NCBI GenBank assembly: GCA_002292365.1
Contig: DBBU01000020.1
Coordinates: 36,289 to 100,288 of the forward strand
Direction of reading: 5' to 3'
Origin: Flammeovirgaceae bacterium UBA976
GTDB taxonomy: Bacteria; Bacteroidota; Bacteroidia; Cytophagales; Cyclobacteriaceae
DNA: 64,000 nucleotides
A program made the translations under genes and the position numbers. The notes under the pieces are model-generated. The model saw nothing but the letters and a program-made list of their open reading frames with translations. It did not search any database and was not told where the DNA came from. Positions 8,827 to 19,280 of this stretch are shown in pieces (positions within the stretch are counted from its first letter, which is position 1; each line of letters opens with the position of its first letter).

Positions 8827-9810
8827 TTGGCTTCAAATTTCATAGACTATGTAAAATTTTTTGGTAAATCAGGTGCTGGGGGCGCAGGTTCGGTCCATTT
8901 TAGACGTGAAAAGCATGTGCCATTGGGTGGTCCTGACGGTGGAGATGGTGGACGAGGGGGCCATATTATTTTAAAAGGCAACAGCCAACAGTGGACGCTC
9001 TTGCATTTAAAATACAGGAAACACATAAGGGCAGACGGTGGTGGAAATGGAGGTGCCCAAAATAGCTTTGGAGCGAACGGAAGTGATATTATTTTGGAGG
9101 TGCCCATCGGTACAATCGCCCGGGATGCTGAGACGGGAGAAAAATTATTAGAGATATTGGCTGATGGCGAAACAAAAATTTTGCTTAATGGAGGAAGAGG
9201 GGGACAAGGAAACTCACATTATAAAACTGCGACCAACCAGGCACCAGCGTATGCGCAGCCGGGAGAAGAGGCCATTGAAAAGGCCGTAATTCTTGAATTA
9301 AAGTTATTGGCCGACGTGGGTTTGGTCGGGTTTCCAAATGCAGGTAAATCTACTTTGCTCGCAGCTATGTCTGCGGCCAAGCCAGAAATAGCAGATTATC
9401 CTTTTACGACATTGACTCCTAATTTAGGTGTCGTGGCCTATCGTGAGGATCGGTCTTTTGTGATGGCCGATATTCCAGGAATCATTGAAGGAGCTGCAGA
9501 GGGTAAAGGATTGGGGACTCGGTTTTTGCGGCATATTGAGCGCAATAGCATTTTGCTTTTTTTGGTGTCTGCAGATGCAGATGACATTTTCAAGGAGTAT
9601 TCAATACTGCTCAAAGAATTGAAAAAACATAATCCAGAACTTTTAGATAAAAAAAGAGTTTTAGCAATTTCAAAATCAGATTTGCTTGATGACGAATTAA
9701 AAATTGAAATTTCGGCTACGCTGACAACGGTGTCACATTTATATATTTCGAGTTGGAATGCTCAAGGTTTTGTGTCGTTAAAAGATGCCATTTGGGGGTA
9801 TCTAAATTAG
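8827..9810 (+). CDS. obgE: Obg GTPase (ribosome assembly)
   Basis: Essential GTP-binding protein that acts on the large ribosomal subunit and in stress control. Residues 1-158 form the glycine-rich Obg domain ([29 protein letters not shown]), residues 160-327 the G domain: G1 GFPNAGKST (168-176), switch/G2 around TTLTP, G3 DIPG (215-218), and G4 as SKSD. The C-terminal OCT domain of longer Obg proteins is lacking, giving 327 residues as usual in this phylum. The start is TTG at 8827, directly after adk, with the expected opening (M)[15 protein letters not shown]. Confidence 0.95.
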   Translation: MASNFIDYVKFFGKSGAGGAGSVHFRREKHVPLGGPDGGDGGRGGHIILKGNSQQWTLLHLKYRKHIRADGGGNGGAQNSFGANGSDIILEVPIGTIARDAETGEKLLEILADGETKILLNGGRGGQGNSHYKTATNQAPAYAQPGEEAIEKAVILELKLLADVGLVGFPNAGKSTLLAAMSAAKPEIADYPFTTLTPNLGVVAYREDRSFVMADIPGIIEGAAEGKGLGTRFLRHIERNSILLFLVSADADDIFKEYSILLKELKKHNPELLDKKRVLAISKSDLLDDELKIEISATLTTVSHLYISSWNAQGFVSLKDAIWGYLN

Positions 9811-9891
9811 ACATCTGTCATATTGTCATCATATTGTATTTTGGCAATAAAATTGTCTTATCATGATCTGTATACTTTCATTAAGAGATTT

Positions 9892-10452
9892 ATGACAAAG
9901 AAGAAAAAAAGCGCAGACAAAAAAGCGAAAAAAGATATTGAAAAGCTAGCTAAAGAAATAAATGAAGCAGTGGATCCTGCTATTGATCGGGAGGATTCAG
10001 TTGCTGATTCAGAAGAGATCGATTTAGCTGCAGAGGTAGCGGAATACAAGGACAAATATTTAAGATTATATTCCGAGTTTGAAAATTACAGGAGAAGAAC
10101 TTCTAAAGAGCGTCTTGAGTTGATCAGTACAGCGAATAGTGGATTAATGAAGGCTTTAATTCCCATTGCCGATGATTTTGATCGAGCATTGAAAGCGGGA
10201 ACGGAAGGCGCTGTTGAAGGCGTTGAATTGATTTTCAATAAATTTAAAAACACCCTTGAAGGGAAGGGGTTGAAAAAAATGGAAACGGCTTCAGGAGATG
10301 ATTTTGATGAGGATTTCCATGAGGCGATAACTCAAATACCTGCACCTGATAAAAGTTTAGCAGGTAAAATTATTGACATTATCGAGCCTGGTTACTTTCT
10401 TGGTGAGATAGTGATCCGTTTTGCCAAAGTTGTAACTGGATCCAAAGATTAA
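9892..10452 (+). CDS. grpE: GrpE nucleotide-exchange factor
   Basis: Co-chaperone that releases ADP from DnaK. An acidic and lysine-rich N-terminal tail ([13 protein letters not shown]) leads to a long dimerisation coiled coil ([22 protein letters not shown]) and the conserved beta domain with [12 protein letters not shown] and the terminal [20 protein letters not shown] placed the start at ATG 9892 ([11 protein letters not shown]), giving 186 residues; the frame extends back to 9823, but that part has no GrpE-like sequence. It is one base from dnaJ, so the pair is surely co-transcribed; dnaK is not in the window. Confidence 0.93.
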   Translation: MTKKKKSADKKAKKDIEKLAKEINEAVDPAIDREDSVADSEEIDLAAEVAEYKDKYLRLYSEFENYRRRTSKERLELISTANSGLMKALIPIADDFDRALKAGTEGAVEGVELIFNKFKNTLEGKGLKKMETASGDDFDEDFHEAITQIPAPDKSLAGKIIDIIEPGYFLGEIVIRFAKVVTGSKD

Positions 10453-10453
10453 G

Positions 10454-11578
10454 ATGAGCAAACGAGATTATTACGAAATACTAGAAGTGAGCCGAAGTGC
10501 CACTGCAGATGAGATTAAAAAGTCTTATCGAAAAATTGCTATAAAATATCATCCCGATAAAAATCCTAACGACAAGGCTTCTGAAGATAAGTTCAAAGAA
10601 GCGGCAGAGGCTTACGAGATCCTAAGCAATGATGAAAAAAGAAGGCGTTATGATCAATATGGTCATCAAGGTAACCGAGGTGCCGGAGGATTCTCTGGAG
10701 GTTCTATGAATATGGAGGATATTTTTTCACAGTTCGGCGATGTTTTTGGTGGTGGGGGTGGAGGTAGCCCTTTCGAGAGTATTTTTGGTGGAGGTGGTTC
10801 AAGAGGCGGACGCAGGCGGAAAGGTACCAACTTAAGAATTAAGATTAAGTTGACCCTTCAAGAAATTGCTGAGGGAGTAGAGAAAAAGATCAAGGTCAAT
10901 AGGCTCATGGTAGATCCATCGACCACTTTTAAGTCTTGCCCCTCTTGCCAAGGTACGGGCCAAGTACGTAAAGTAATGAATACGATGCTCGGTCAAATGA
11001 TGTCAAGCGCTACCTGTCCGTCATGTGGAGGTGCTGGTGAACTCGTAGATAGTAAAGGATCAGGAGCAGATAATTCAGGGATGAATCGCACAGAAGAAGT
11101 CATTGCCATAAAAATACCTGCTGGAGTCAGTGATGGCATCCAATTATCGATGTCGGGTAAAGGAAATGAAGTAGCAGGAGGTGTTGCCGGTGATTTATTG
11201 ATTGTCATTGAAGAAATTGAGGATGATCAGCTGAAGAGAGATGGAAATAATGTCATATATGATCTCTATTTATCATTCTTAGATGCGGCTTTGGGCGCCT
11301 CTGTTGAAGTACCCACCATAGACGGAAAGGTGAAGATTAAAATTGATTCAGGAACTCAAAGTGGCAAAATTTTAAGATTAAAAGGAAAAGGAATTAAAGA
11401 TATTGAGGGATACCGTAGAGGGGATCAATTGATACATCTCAATGTTTGGACACCAAAAACACTTTCAAAAGAAGAGCGAAGCATTTTAGAAAACTTCAAA
11501 GGTTCAAAAAATTTCATACCCACACCTTCAAAGAATGATAAGGGATTTTATGAAAAAATGAAAGAGTTTTTTGAATAA
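10454..11578 (+). CDS. dnaJ: Chaperone DnaJ
   Basis: Hsp40 co-chaperone that delivers unfolded proteins to DnaK and stimulates its ATPase. The J domain spans 1-70 with HPD at 33-35; a Gly/Phe-rich linker spans about 71-120; then comes the cysteine-rich region and two C-terminal substrate-binding domains. Only two CxxCxGxG motifs are present (C162/C165 and C188/C191) instead of four, so it can bind one zinc, not two. This reduced form is, to my knowledge, common among Bacteroidota DnaJ proteins rather than damage. Confidence 0.96.
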   Translation: MSKRDYYEILEVSRSATADEIKKSYRKIAIKYHPDKNPNDKASEDKFKEAAEAYEILSNDEKRRRYDQYGHQGNRGAGGFSGGSMNMEDIFSQFGDVFGGGGGGSPFESIFGGGGSRGGRRRKGTNLRIKIKLTLQEIAEGVEKKIKVNRLMVDPSTTFKSCPSCQGTGQVRKVMNTMLGQMMSSATCPSCGGAGELVDSKGSGADNSGMNRTEEVIAIKIPAGVSDGIQLSMSGKGNEVAGGVAGDLLIVIEEIEDDQLKRDGNNVIYDLYLSFLDAALGASVEVPTIDGKVKIKIDSGTQSGKILRLKGKGIKDIEGYRRGDQLIHLNVWTPKTLSKEERSILENFKGSKNFIPTPSKNDKGFYEKMKEFFE

Positions 11579-11610
11579 GTAATATTGAATTAAGCAATCA
11601 TTTAGGGTTA

Positions 11611-12261
11611 TTAATTGTCCTGAAGAACCCCCTCTGTGATCAAAATCTGTGCACCCATATAAGTCGTTATGATTCCTATTCCAACGTAAGGAATATCCCA
11701 AACAAATTTATTTAGGGCCAATAAGGAATCAGAGATAAGGAAGAGTAAGGTTCCTATCAAGACATAGCGGTAACTTTTGGAATTCGTTCTTCCCTGTCTG
11801 AGTCTGGCGATACCTGCCATACCTATGAGACTAAGGCCATAGATAAAAACAGGGATCAGAAGCTCATCTGTTTTTGGAATAAGGATGTAGAACAAGAAAA
11901 TGCCAGCTAGTAGATAAGGGATTAAAGGAAGGAACTTTAATTTAATAGGTCCTTTGACCGACTTTAGAAATAATAAAATATAACATAGCTGCGCTATGAA
12001 AAACATACCGACGCCTAATAAAAAATAATTATCTCCTTGCATAAGGACCAAATCTCCTAACCAAGCAAACACCAATGAAATCCAGAGCAGGATAGTATTT
12101 AGGGTCACCTGCTCAAATTGAGATTGATAAACATAGTAGAGTAGGATAGGCATTAAAAATGGCTTCGTAGCATTTAATATTTCTTGATTATTGAATACAA
12201 TGCCCAATAAATGAAATATACCCACCAAGCCATAAAGCCATTTTAATAGTTTAGGAGTCAT
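11611..12261 (-). CDS. YhhN family protein (lysoplasmalogenase-like, TMEM86)
   Basis: 216-residue inner-membrane protein with about seven to eight helices. The family traits seen are the KPFLMPILLYYVY segment near residue 35, an acidic WLGDLVLM in the third helix, and SDSLLALNKF near residue 180, matching conserved aspartates of the YhhN/TMEM86 group. Characterised members hydrolyse the vinyl-ether bond of lysoplasmalogens; the role in bacteria without plasmalogens is unclear. The start overlaps the upstream MFS gene by 4 bases, indicating translational coupling. Confidence 0.8.
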   Translation of the reverse strand: MTPKLLKWLYGLVGIFHLLGIVFNNQEILNATKPFLMPILLYYVYQSQFEQVTLNTILLWISLVFAWLGDLVLMQGDNYFLLGVGMFFIAQLCYILLFLKSVKGPIKLKFLPLIPYLLAGIFLFYILIPKTDELLIPVFIYGLSLIGMAGIARLRQGRTNSKSYRYVLIGTLLFLISDSLLALNKFVWDIPYVGIGIITTYMGAQILITEGVLQDN

Positions 12262-13442
12262 CTTTTTTTAGTTAACACAATGATAAAGGCAATAAATGAA
12301 AAAAATGACGAAATCATAAATAGCCAAGGAAAACGTGTAGTAAAACCTTGGTAGAAACTACCGGATATAAGTGATCCCACACCAATACCAACTTCTAAAA
12401 AAATAAACAAAGTTGAAATGCCTCGCCCTATACTCTTTTCGGGTGATAGGTCTACGGCCCAAGCAAATAGCGTAGGGGAATTGAGACCATAACCTATCCC
12501 AAAAAGAAAGGCTCCGGCAAAATAAGAGGTAGAATCTGTGGAAAAACCAATAATAATCATGCTGATACACAAACATAGCGTGCTGTATCTTAAAATTAAT
12601 ATACGTCCAAAATGATCAGACAACTTACCACCTAGGAATCTTACCAAAAGTGAGGAACCCGTAAAAAAAGAGAAAAATAATCCCTTATTATGAATACCCA
12701 AAAAGCTACTAAAATCAGGGGATAAGGTAATTACAGTTCCAAAGGAAAAAGTCGTTAGCATCATAATCAATGAAGGAGGAATAACCGAAGGTTCATACAA
12801 ATCTGCTTTCCCTATTTTAAGAAGAGCAAGCTTGAAAGGCTCTTTGTTTTTGAGTGTTTCTTTCATACCAAATAAAATCAGTACCGAACCAATGGAAAAG
12901 ACCGAACTAATATAAAAAAGCGTATTGATATCGTAGGTTAAAAAAATCCAAGAACCGAAAATAGGAGCGGATGCCATACCAATGGTACCAAACATACTTA
13001 GGATACCCAGAGCTTCTCCACGGCGGTTAGCAGGAATGATATCAGCGACATAAGCCGAGGTCCCGGTGGGCTTGAAGCCTGCACTGAAGCCATGTAATAA
13101 TCGAATGCTTAGGAATCCAAAAACAGTAGTCGTTAAAGGGTAAATCATTGCAGCTAGACCACTGATGCAAGCCCCGATGAACATGACGGGAATTCGCCCC
13201 CATTTATCGGTCAATTTACCACTGAATGGACGAGATACGGCGGCACTCAAAGTAAATAATGATACGACCAATCCTAAATATTCTTGGCCATTTAAACTGG
13301 CAAGATAATCAGGCAACTCAGGTAAAATCATGGAGAAGGAACCAAAGAACAAAAAAGAGCTGGCACATAACAGCCAGAAACTCAAGGTATAAATTTTTAC
13401 TTTTGGCGTAATCGATGGAGCATCGACATGATTATTAATCAT
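12258..13442 (-). CDS. MFS transporter
   Basis: Twelve-helix major facilitator, 394 residues. The loop 2-3 signature is clear ([16 protein letters not shown]), with its weaker copy in the second half ([13 protein letters not shown]). The pattern looks like drug/proton antiporters or small-molecule exporters, but the substrate is not readable. It overlaps prfB upstream by 8 bases and the YhhN gene downstream by 4 bases, so the three genes form a coupled minus-strand set; that link to release factor 2 is probably incidental. Confidence 0.85.
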   Translation of the reverse strand: MINNHVDAPSITPKVKIYTLSFWLLCASSFLFFGSFSMILPELPDYLASLNGQEYLGLVVSLFTLSAAVSRPFSGKLTDKWGRIPVMFIGACISGLAAMIYPLTTTVFGFLSIRLLHGFSAGFKPTGTSAYVADIIPANRRGEALGILSMFGTIGMASAPIFGSWIFLTYDINTLFYISSVFSIGSVLILFGMKETLKNKEPFKLALLKIGKADLYEPSVIPPSLIMMLTTFSFGTVITLSPDFSSFLGIHNKGLFFSFFTGSSLLVRFLGGKLSDHFGRILILRYSTLCLCISMIIIGFSTDSTSYFAGAFLFGIGYGLNSPTLFAWAVDLSPEKSIGRGISTLFIFLEVGIGVGSLISGSFYQGFTTRFPWLFMISSFFSFIAFIIVLTKKR

Positions 13443-14521
13443 TACTATCTCTTAAAAGAAAGGCCTTGATGTAATCATTAAGGTCACCATCTAAAACGTT
13501 TTGCACGTCTGTGCGCTCATGTCCCGTTCGTGCATCTTTAATCAATTTATAAGGATGCAAGACATAATTTCTTATTTGAGATCCAAAATCAATCTTCATT
13601 TTACCTGCTTCAACTTTATCACGTTCGGCATTTTTCTTCTCTACTTCAATCTGGTAAAGTTGGGATTTAAGCATAGTCATAGCACGCTCTTTATTAGCTA
13701 GTTGCGATCGATCGACCTGACAAACTACTACAATTCCAGAGGGCTTATGCGTTAGTTGAACCTTAGTCTCTACTTTATTAACGTTTTGTCCTCCGGCTCC
13801 TCCTGATCTTGAGGTATGCATTGCCACATCATTCGGATTTATTTCTATTTGAATGCTATCATCCACTACTGGATACACATAAACCGAGGCAAATGAGGTA
13901 TGCCTTCTACCCCCACTATCGAACGGAGAAATTCGAACCAATCGATGAACGCCGTTTTCGGATTTCAGAAATCCATAAGCCAAGGGACCTTCAAATTCAA
14001 GAGTTACAGATTTGACACCCGCCACATCACCCGCTTGAAAATCAACTTCCCTCACTTTGTACCCATTGGATTCACCCCACATAATGTACATGCGCATTAA
14101 GATGCCCGCCCAATCATTGCTTTCGGTCCCACCCGCACCAGGATTAATTTGTAGCATGGCCGAAAGCTGATCTTCCTCTGAAGATAGCATTTTCTTTAAT
14201 TCAAGTGCTTCAGTTTGTTTTAACGCATGCTGAAAGGTTTGTTCTACTTCTGTTATAGTAGCTTCACCCATCTCCATGAATTCAAATAGGGTTTCAGTAT
14301 CCCCAAGGCTTTCTTCTAGTTTTTCATAACTTGAAGTCCAGGTCTTTTTCCCTTGAATGATTTTCATAGTTTTCTCTGCTTCTTTGGGATTTACCCAAAA
14401 TTCAGGTTGTGCAGAAACTAATTCTAATTCTTTGAGTTCTTTTTTTTTGGAATCGTAGTCAAAGAAACCTCCTCAAGGCCAATATACGTACCTTCAAGTC
14501 TTTTAATTGATCAGTTGTCAT
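13435..14521 (-). CDS. prfB: Peptide chain release factor 2, read through a programmed +1 frameshift
   Basis: RF2 ends translation at UGA and UAA. The codon-recognition tripeptide SPF (RISPFDS) and the catalytic GGQ ([14 protein letters not shown]) are intact. The long open frame alone begins at 14367 and would lack the first 50 residues. Reading upstream on the minus strand gives ATG at 14521, 20 codons ([20 protein letters not shown]), then an in-frame UGA at 14461-14459. Skipping one base gives GAC and the rest of the protein, in total 361 residues, the normal RF2 length. The slippery CTT TGA C has AGGAGG three bases before CTT, the classical RF2 autoregulation site. Its stop overlaps the following MFS gene. 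Confidence 0.95.
14457..14473 (-). promoter_or_regulatory. prfB programmed +1 frameshift site
   Basis: Minus-strand order: AGGAGG (14473-14468), TTT, CTT TGA C. The Shine-Dalgarno-like hexamer, the 3-base spacing and the CTT-TGA-C slip site match the E. coli prfB arrangement. When RF2 is scarce the ribosome pauses at UGA and slips to GAC; when plentiful it terminates after 20 codons. Confidence 0.93.
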
Positions 14522-14709
14522 TGGATCAAAAACTTTTTTTAGTGAATGATTTAGTAAGTTGCGAAGATAGATAAAACCTGGACATAAAAGGAATTTATCT
14601 TGTTGAGTATATTTTAATGAATTTTAATGTTTAAATCAGAATATTTCTTTAATGACTCGAGGTTTTGTAGAATTTATATTTTTTATATTCGCAATTACCA
14701 GTGTTGGCA

Positions 14710-16110
14710 TCAATTGTTTTGCTCATGTTCCAAAAAGTCCTTGATAATAGGTTTGATCCACTCGTTTCGATGCTGATTTAGACTTTTAAACTTCTTCTGA
14801 GCAGTCAGCCATTCCGAAAAAGAGAGATAATAATTCCATTTATTTTTGTGATCTGGGTAGTAAGGTAATATTTGATCCATTTCTTTTTCGGCTATTTCAT
14901 TGAAGTGTTCAGGGGAGAAATGATCAATTATTTCTAAAAACCGCTCAAAGAAATCAATCCTAAATTGTTGATTTTCCATAAGCTTGTTTAACATGAAAAA
15001 TCCGTGTGAATGATGTTCGACTACATCGTCAGTATTCTTATAATAATCTCCAATCCATATATGCTCAATATGTTTTTCCTCTAGAGCCATGTCTAAATCA
15101 TGAGCAATCCATTGCCATTTTTGATTAGAAGATTCTGATGATTTCCACCATTTCATATTATTTAAAGGCCAATCCCAGTTTCCGATATAAATCTCTGCGG
15201 CATAGTAGTCGATAAAGCTGAATTTATCCATATATTGATCAAAAAGTTGTTCAACTGTGGCATCTTCAGAAAAGTCCTTAGTCTCTAGAAAAGGTAAGAC
15301 CGTGGTTAGATATTCGTTTGCGTCACCATCGTCAACCTGAGGTTCTTGAAGGTTATCTTGTAACATAGTTATCTGCTCATTATCCAATCCATATTTGTAC
15401 TGGAAATGCCGAGGAGTAATAAGCTCTCTTAAATTATATAATCCCCAGTAGTCACCATTTATAAAGACCTTAACAGGTCTAGAATTAGCAACTTCTACAT
15501 GGCGTAATTCAGCTATTAATTTGCTTAAAACGGCATCTTTTGTTAATAATTGATCAGCATCGGTACCACCATTACGTAGTTTGAGTCGTTTAAATTTGTT
15601 TAAATCATAATTTTCGAAAAAAGGGTAATTTATATTCTTTTCTCCATATTTTTCTCTCCAATACAATCCCATTGATCTGTTGGGTAAGTTTATGCTGTAA
15701 TTCCCTTTGAGTCGCAATCCCAAGGCATGGTCGAAAATGGTATCACCTTTGTCGATGTAAATCACTTGAGAGGGGAATTCCCAAAGTACAGGGTGATTAA
15801 CCACAAATAATCCAGAATCTTCCGACCAGAGATATTTTTCGTCGATGGTTATTTTAACAACAGGAAGCGAGTGTCCGAACTGAGTTAGTAAACTATCACC
15901 AGATAGAGACATTGAATCTTCTGTCTCTATAATTAAGGAATCTATTGACATAGAGTCTGTATCCCCGATATCAAGAGAGGGAACATATTCTATCCCATTG
16001 TCATCTGAACTACAACTACTGAGTTGAAGAGTATTAAAAGCCAAAAAGGCACTCAATACAAAACCAAAAAGGGTTTTTTTTACCAAAGGTTGATTCATCA
16101 TTGAAGGCAT
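14710..16110 (-). CDS. CotH kinase-family lipoprotein
   Basis: Predicted outer- or inner-membrane lipoprotein: an N-terminal signal ends in LQLSSC with Cys33. The body matches the CotH kinase fold, an atypical protein kinase first known from Bacillus spore coats: SRPVKVFINGDYWGLYNLRE near residue 220, then DYYAAEIYIGNWDWPLNNMKWWK and WQWIAHDLDMAL, which supply the acidic metal-binding residues. About 466 residues. In bacteria without spores its target is unknown; secreted-protein phosphorylation is only inference. It is the last gene of a close minus-strand row (9 bases from ilvE). Confidence 0.82.
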   Translation of the reverse strand: MPSMMNQPLVKKTLFGFVLSAFLAFNTLQLSSCSSDDNGIEYVPSLDIGDTDSMSIDSLIIETEDSMSLSGDSLLTQFGHSLPVVKITIDEKYLWSEDSGLFVVNHPVLWEFPSQVIYIDKGDTIFDHALGLRLKGNYSINLPNRSMGLYWREKYGEKNINYPFFENYDLNKFKRLKLRNGGTDADQLLTKDAVLSKLIAELRHVEVANSRPVKVFINGDYWGLYNLRELITPRHFQYKYGLDNEQITMLQDNLQEPQVDDGDANEYLTTVLPFLETKDFSEDATVEQLFDQYMDKFSFIDYYAAEIYIGNWDWPLNNMKWWKSSESSNQKWQWIAHDLDMALEEKHIEHIWIGDYYKNTDDVVEHHSHGFFMLNKLMENQQFRIDFFERFLEIIDHFSPEHFNEIAEKEMDQILPYYPDHKNKWNYYLSFSEWLTAQKKFKSLNQHRNEWIKPIIKDFLEHEQNN

Positions 16111-16119
16111 CTTAGTATT

Positions 16120-17187
16120 TTATTTTGCTTTATAAATCCATCCAAATTTATCTTCAATGACACCAGATTTCATTTTATCCAAGGTGTCTAAAAATCCAAG
16201 AGAGTATTTCCTTGATTTGACATCAGTCAATTCATAATCAATGCCATTATAGCCGATGGTTTTGATGGGAGCCACGGTGGCTGCAGTACCCACACCAAAT
16301 GCTTCTTGTAATCGCCCTTGCTCGATGGATTGAATAATTTCAGCTACCGTAACGGGACGCTCTTCTACCTTCATGCCTTGATCTTTGGCGATGGTCAAGA
16401 TACTGTCTCTCGTGATGCCATTTAAAATCGTATCCCCAATAGGGGCTGTAATGAGCGTATCATTAATGATAAACATGATGTTCATTGTCCCCGATTCTTC
16501 AATATACTGATGCGACTCGCCATCGGTCCAAATTAATTGATCATAACCTTCTTTTTGAGCTTTTTTTGCAGGTTTGAGGGCTGCAGCATAATTTCCACCT
16601 GTTTTCGCAAACCCAGTTCCACCCAAGACGGCACGGGTATACTTGGTTTCAATTTTAACTTTTAAAGGTTGTGAGTAATAAGCCCCAACAGGTCCAGTGA
16701 TGATCATGAAGGTATAGTCATCTGAAGGCCGTATACCTACATAGGGATCCATGGCGATTTGAAATGGTCTAATGTAGAGTGAGGTTCCAGGATGATTTGT
16801 TACCCAACCTTCATCAAGTCTGAGTAACTCAGTAATGCCGGTCATAAAGATAGACTCAGGAATACCCGGCATGCACATGCGATCCGCACTCAACACCATG
16901 CGTTTTGCATTGTCTTGAGGTCTAAATACGACAATTTCCTTGTGTATATTTCTGTATGCCTTTAAGCCCTCAAAAATCGTAGAAGCATAGTGCAAGGTGG
17001 TATTTGCTGGACTGATACTGATGTTTCCATAAGGGATAATTTTCATATCTTGCCAGGTACCTTTTTTAAAGTCACAACATAACATGTGGTCAGCATATAC
17101 CTTTCCAAATACGGGATTGATTAGATCAGTAGTTGCTAATTTGGATCGAGTTGTCTGGGTAATAGAAACTTTTTGATCGATGGACAT
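16120..17187 (-). CDS. ilvE: Branched-chain amino acid aminotransferase
   Basis: Fold-type IV PLP enzyme that makes and breaks valine, leucine and isoleucine with 2-oxoglutarate. Length 355 fits the longer (BCAT type II) form. Seen: FEGLKAYRN near 73-80, the probable PLP lysine K195 in GGTGFAKTGGNYAAAL, and the EESGTMNIMF and GVGTAATVAPI stretches that line the phosphate-binding cup. It lies 7 bases after the cobalamin adenosyltransferase gene. Confidence 0.94.
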   Translation of the reverse strand: MSIDQKVSITQTTRSKLATTDLINPVFGKVYADHMLCCDFKKGTWQDMKIIPYGNISISPANTTLHYASTIFEGLKAYRNIHKEIVVFRPQDNAKRMVLSADRMCMPGIPESIFMTGITELLRLDEGWVTNHPGTSLYIRPFQIAMDPYVGIRPSDDYTFMIITGPVGAYYSQPLKVKIETKYTRAVLGGTGFAKTGGNYAAALKPAKKAQKEGYDQLIWTDGESHQYIEESGTMNIMFIINDTLITAPIGDTILNGITRDSILTIAKDQGMKVEERPVTVAEIIQSIEQGRLQEAFGVGTAATVAPIKTIGYNGIDYELTDVKSRKYSLGFLDTLDKMKSGVIEDKFGWIYKAK

Positions 17188-17194
17188 GTTTATT

Positions 17195-17758
17195 TTATTC
17201 TTTATTATTACCTATCCAAGGGGTTTCATCAAGATTTAGATCGTTGGATATTGTTCTAGCAAGGATAAAGAAATAATCGGAAAGGCGATTGATAAATGAA
17301 ATGATATTTTTATCTATTTCTTTATGAAGAGACCATTTTACGATGGATCGTTCCGCTCTTCGGCATATGGTACGGCAAACATGACAGGTAGAAACGGTTG
17401 CGTGACCTCCAGGTAGTATGAAGGAAGTAAGTTCTGTTAAATCTTCTTCGTATTTATCAATCCATGTTTCAAGCTGTCTAATATGAGTGGTAGATATTTC
17501 AGGTAACTTAATGCTTTTAAAGTCGGTAGCGCAGGCAAGTATTGAACCTAAAGAGAAAAGGTTTTCTTGGATCCAAGTTAGCTGGCCCTTTTTTGAACTA
17601 TTTAATCCAGATTGGTCTCGCAGCAAACCGACAAAAGCATTCAACTCATCCACATTCCCGTAGGCTTCAATTTGCAGATCAGATTTGGCAACTTTTTCAC
17701 CACCTAATAAGGAGGTCTTTCCATGATCGCCAGTTTTGGTGTAAATTTTTAATGCCAT
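17195..17758 (-). CDS. ATP:cob(I)alamin adenosyltransferase, PduO type
   Basis: Trimeric five-helix enzyme that transfers the 5'-deoxyadenosyl group of ATP to cob(I)alamin, giving coenzyme B12. The N-terminal ATP-binding signature is intact (IYTKTGDHGKTSLLGGEKV), as are YGNVDELNAFVG and the later CRTICRRAERSI. Length 187 is typical. The user enzyme (for example methylmalonyl-CoA mutase) is not in the window. Confidence 0.93.
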   Translation of the reverse strand: MALKIYTKTGDHGKTSLLGGEKVAKSDLQIEAYGNVDELNAFVGLLRDQSGLNSSKKGQLTWIQENLFSLGSILACATDFKSIKLPEISTTHIRQLETWIDKYEEDLTELTSFILPGGHATVSTCHVCRTICRRAERSIVKWSLHKEIDKNIISFINRLSDYFFILARTISNDLNLDETPWIGNNKE

Positions 17759-17767
17759 AATTATGGG

Positions 17768-18478
17768 TTAAGTAAACTCAGGAGTAATGATTTCTTTATT
17801 TTTTTGATCAGATTCTACAATGCCATCACGGAGCCTCACAATTCGATGTGCATATCTTGAGATGTCATCCTCATGAGTAACCATCACAATGGTATTTCCT
17901 TCAGCATGAAGTTTCTCAAAAAGACCCATAATCGAATAAGAAGTTTTAGAATCTAAATTACCTGTAGGCTCATCAGCGAGGATAATACTGGGATTATTTA
18001 CCAAAGCCCTAGCGATGGCCACTCGTTGTCTTTGCCCCCCGGAGAGTTCATTGGGTTTATGATAAGCCCGATCTCCCAATCCGACACCTTCCAATACTGC
18101 ATAAGCTTTGGCTTCACGCTCCGATTTGGAATACCCTGCATATACCAAGGGCAAGGCCACATTTTCAAGTGAGGAGGCTCTAGGTAAGAGATTGAAGTTT
18201 TGAAAAACAAAGCCAATTTCCTTATTTCTAATTTCGGCCAATTCGTTTTCAGTAAGATCACTGACGTCTTGATTGTTGAGAATGTATTGACCTGAGGAGG
18301 GCGTATCGAGACAACCTATGAGATTCATGAGTGTCGACTTCCCTGATCCCGAGGGACCCATAAAAGCGACATATTCTCCCTTATTGATGATAATGGAAAC
18401 GGTTTTGAGTGCATGAATGGTCTCACCACCCATGATGTAATTTTTGGCAATTTCCGTAGTTTTAATTATTTCAGACAT
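17768..18478 (-). CDS. ABC transporter ATP-binding protein, MacB/LolD-like
   Basis: ATPase subunit of the MacB/LolD/FtsE group, 236 residues. Walker [10 protein letters not shown] is at 41-49; the Q-loop ([18 protein letters not shown]), the ABC signature [15 protein letters not shown], Walker [13 protein letters not shown] and the switch histidine (MVTHEDD) are all present. Relatives drive lipoprotein release, macrolide/peptide export or similar envelope tasks with a FtsX-fold permease. No permease gene is adjacent, so the partner must be elsewhere. It heads the tight row leading to the CotH gene. Confidence 0.92.
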   Translation of the reverse strand: MSEIIKTTEIAKNYIMGGETIHALKTVSIIINKGEYVAFMGPSGSGKSTLMNLIGCLDTPSSGQYILNNQDVSDLTENELAEIRNKEIGFVFQNFNLLPRASSLENVALPLVYAGYSKSEREAKAYAVLEGVGLGDRAYHKPNELSGGQRQRVAIARALVNNPSIILADEPTGNLDSKTSYSIMGLFEKLHAEGNTIVMVTHEDDISRYAHRIVRLRDGIVESDQKNKEIITPEFT

Positions 18479-18581
18479 TTTAAGATTTAGGAATAAGATG
18501 ATTAAATGAGCAACTGAGTTATTTTACGAATAGGGTTTCTTTTAGTTCGATTTTATTTTCAATGACCTTATGTTTTTGATT

Positions 18582-19250
18582 TTAGTACAATTTTACAACA
18601 GACTTTTTAAGTGTACTGTCTTTTTGTTCCATCAATCTATGAATTTCATGGGCCATATCGAGAGGTTGTGTCCACTGAGTGAAATCTGCTGCTGGCATTT
18701 GTTGACGATTGATGGGAGTATCTATGGTGCCGGGTACGATAAGAGAAGTGAAAACCTTATCTTCAGCGCTTGATTCATTTAATGAATGGGTCAATTGTAA
18801 TAGGAGACTTTTTGAAAGGGTATAAGGCAGAATTTCGCTGCTAGAGCCTTCAAACAAAACACGCGATCCAATCATGAAAATATCACCACCACCTACTTCG
18901 CACAACCATTTATGAACGGGTTTGATGACGTTGATAGCTGTGAAAAAATTCAATTTAATCATATGCTCATAATCACTCAGTTTGGCATTTGATAAATTAT
19001 TCATAGCAAATCCCCCCACTGTTAGAATAGCTCCTTTGAGCTCGGTTTTTTCCGTTTGAAGCTGATCAATGAGTTCCTTTGCCGCATTTTCATCATTCAA
19101 ATTTAACGGATAATATTTAGTGTTATTGCTGTTTACTGCGGTCTTACTTGGGGAAGTGGTTCCGAATACTTGATATCCTGTTGATGAAAAGTAATCCGTC
19201 AGAGGACTTCCTAAGCCACCTAAGGCTCCGGTGATGAGCAAGTTTTTCAA
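18582..19250 (-). CDS. SDR-family NAD(P)-dependent oxidoreductase
   Basis: Short-chain dehydrogenase with the nucleotide-binding GALGGLG (TGxxxGxG pattern) at the start of a Rossmann fold, an NxxG-like TVGG in mid-protein, and an YTLSKS segment carrying the catalytic Tyr and Lys. It is short and the active-site serine is not obvious, so the substrate is open. I prefer the TTG start at 19250 (M)KNLLITGALGG: the longer version to ATG 19289 adds an unrelated leader and would overlap the divergent gene's start. Confidence 0.8.
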   Translation of the reverse strand: MKNLLITGALGGLGSPLTDYFSSTGYQVFGTTSPSKTAVNSNNTKYYPLNLNDENAAKELIDQLQTEKTELKGAILTVGGFAMNNLSNAKLSDYEHMIKLNFFTAINVIKPVHKWLCEVGGGDIFMIGSRVLFEGSSSEILPYTLSKSLLLQLTHSLNESSAEDKVFTSLIVPGTIDTPINRQQMPAADFTQWTQPLDMAHEIHRLMEQKDSTLKKSVVKLY

Positions 19251-19280
19251 AATTAAATTATTTAGATTGCACAATGAATT

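Noticed and set aside
8847..9107. Proline-rich minus-strand frame opposite obgE
   Set aside because: It is the complement of the glycine-rich Obg domain, not a gene.
10930..11040. DnaJ zinc region seen as a deletion
   Set aside because: Only two of four CxxCxGxG motifs are present, but the frame is clean and shortened zinc regions are, as far as I know, usual in Bacteroidota DnaJ.
13501..14100. Several plus-strand open frames opposite prfB
   Set aside because: They are shadows of the RF2 coding sequence, which carries SPF and GGQ motifs.
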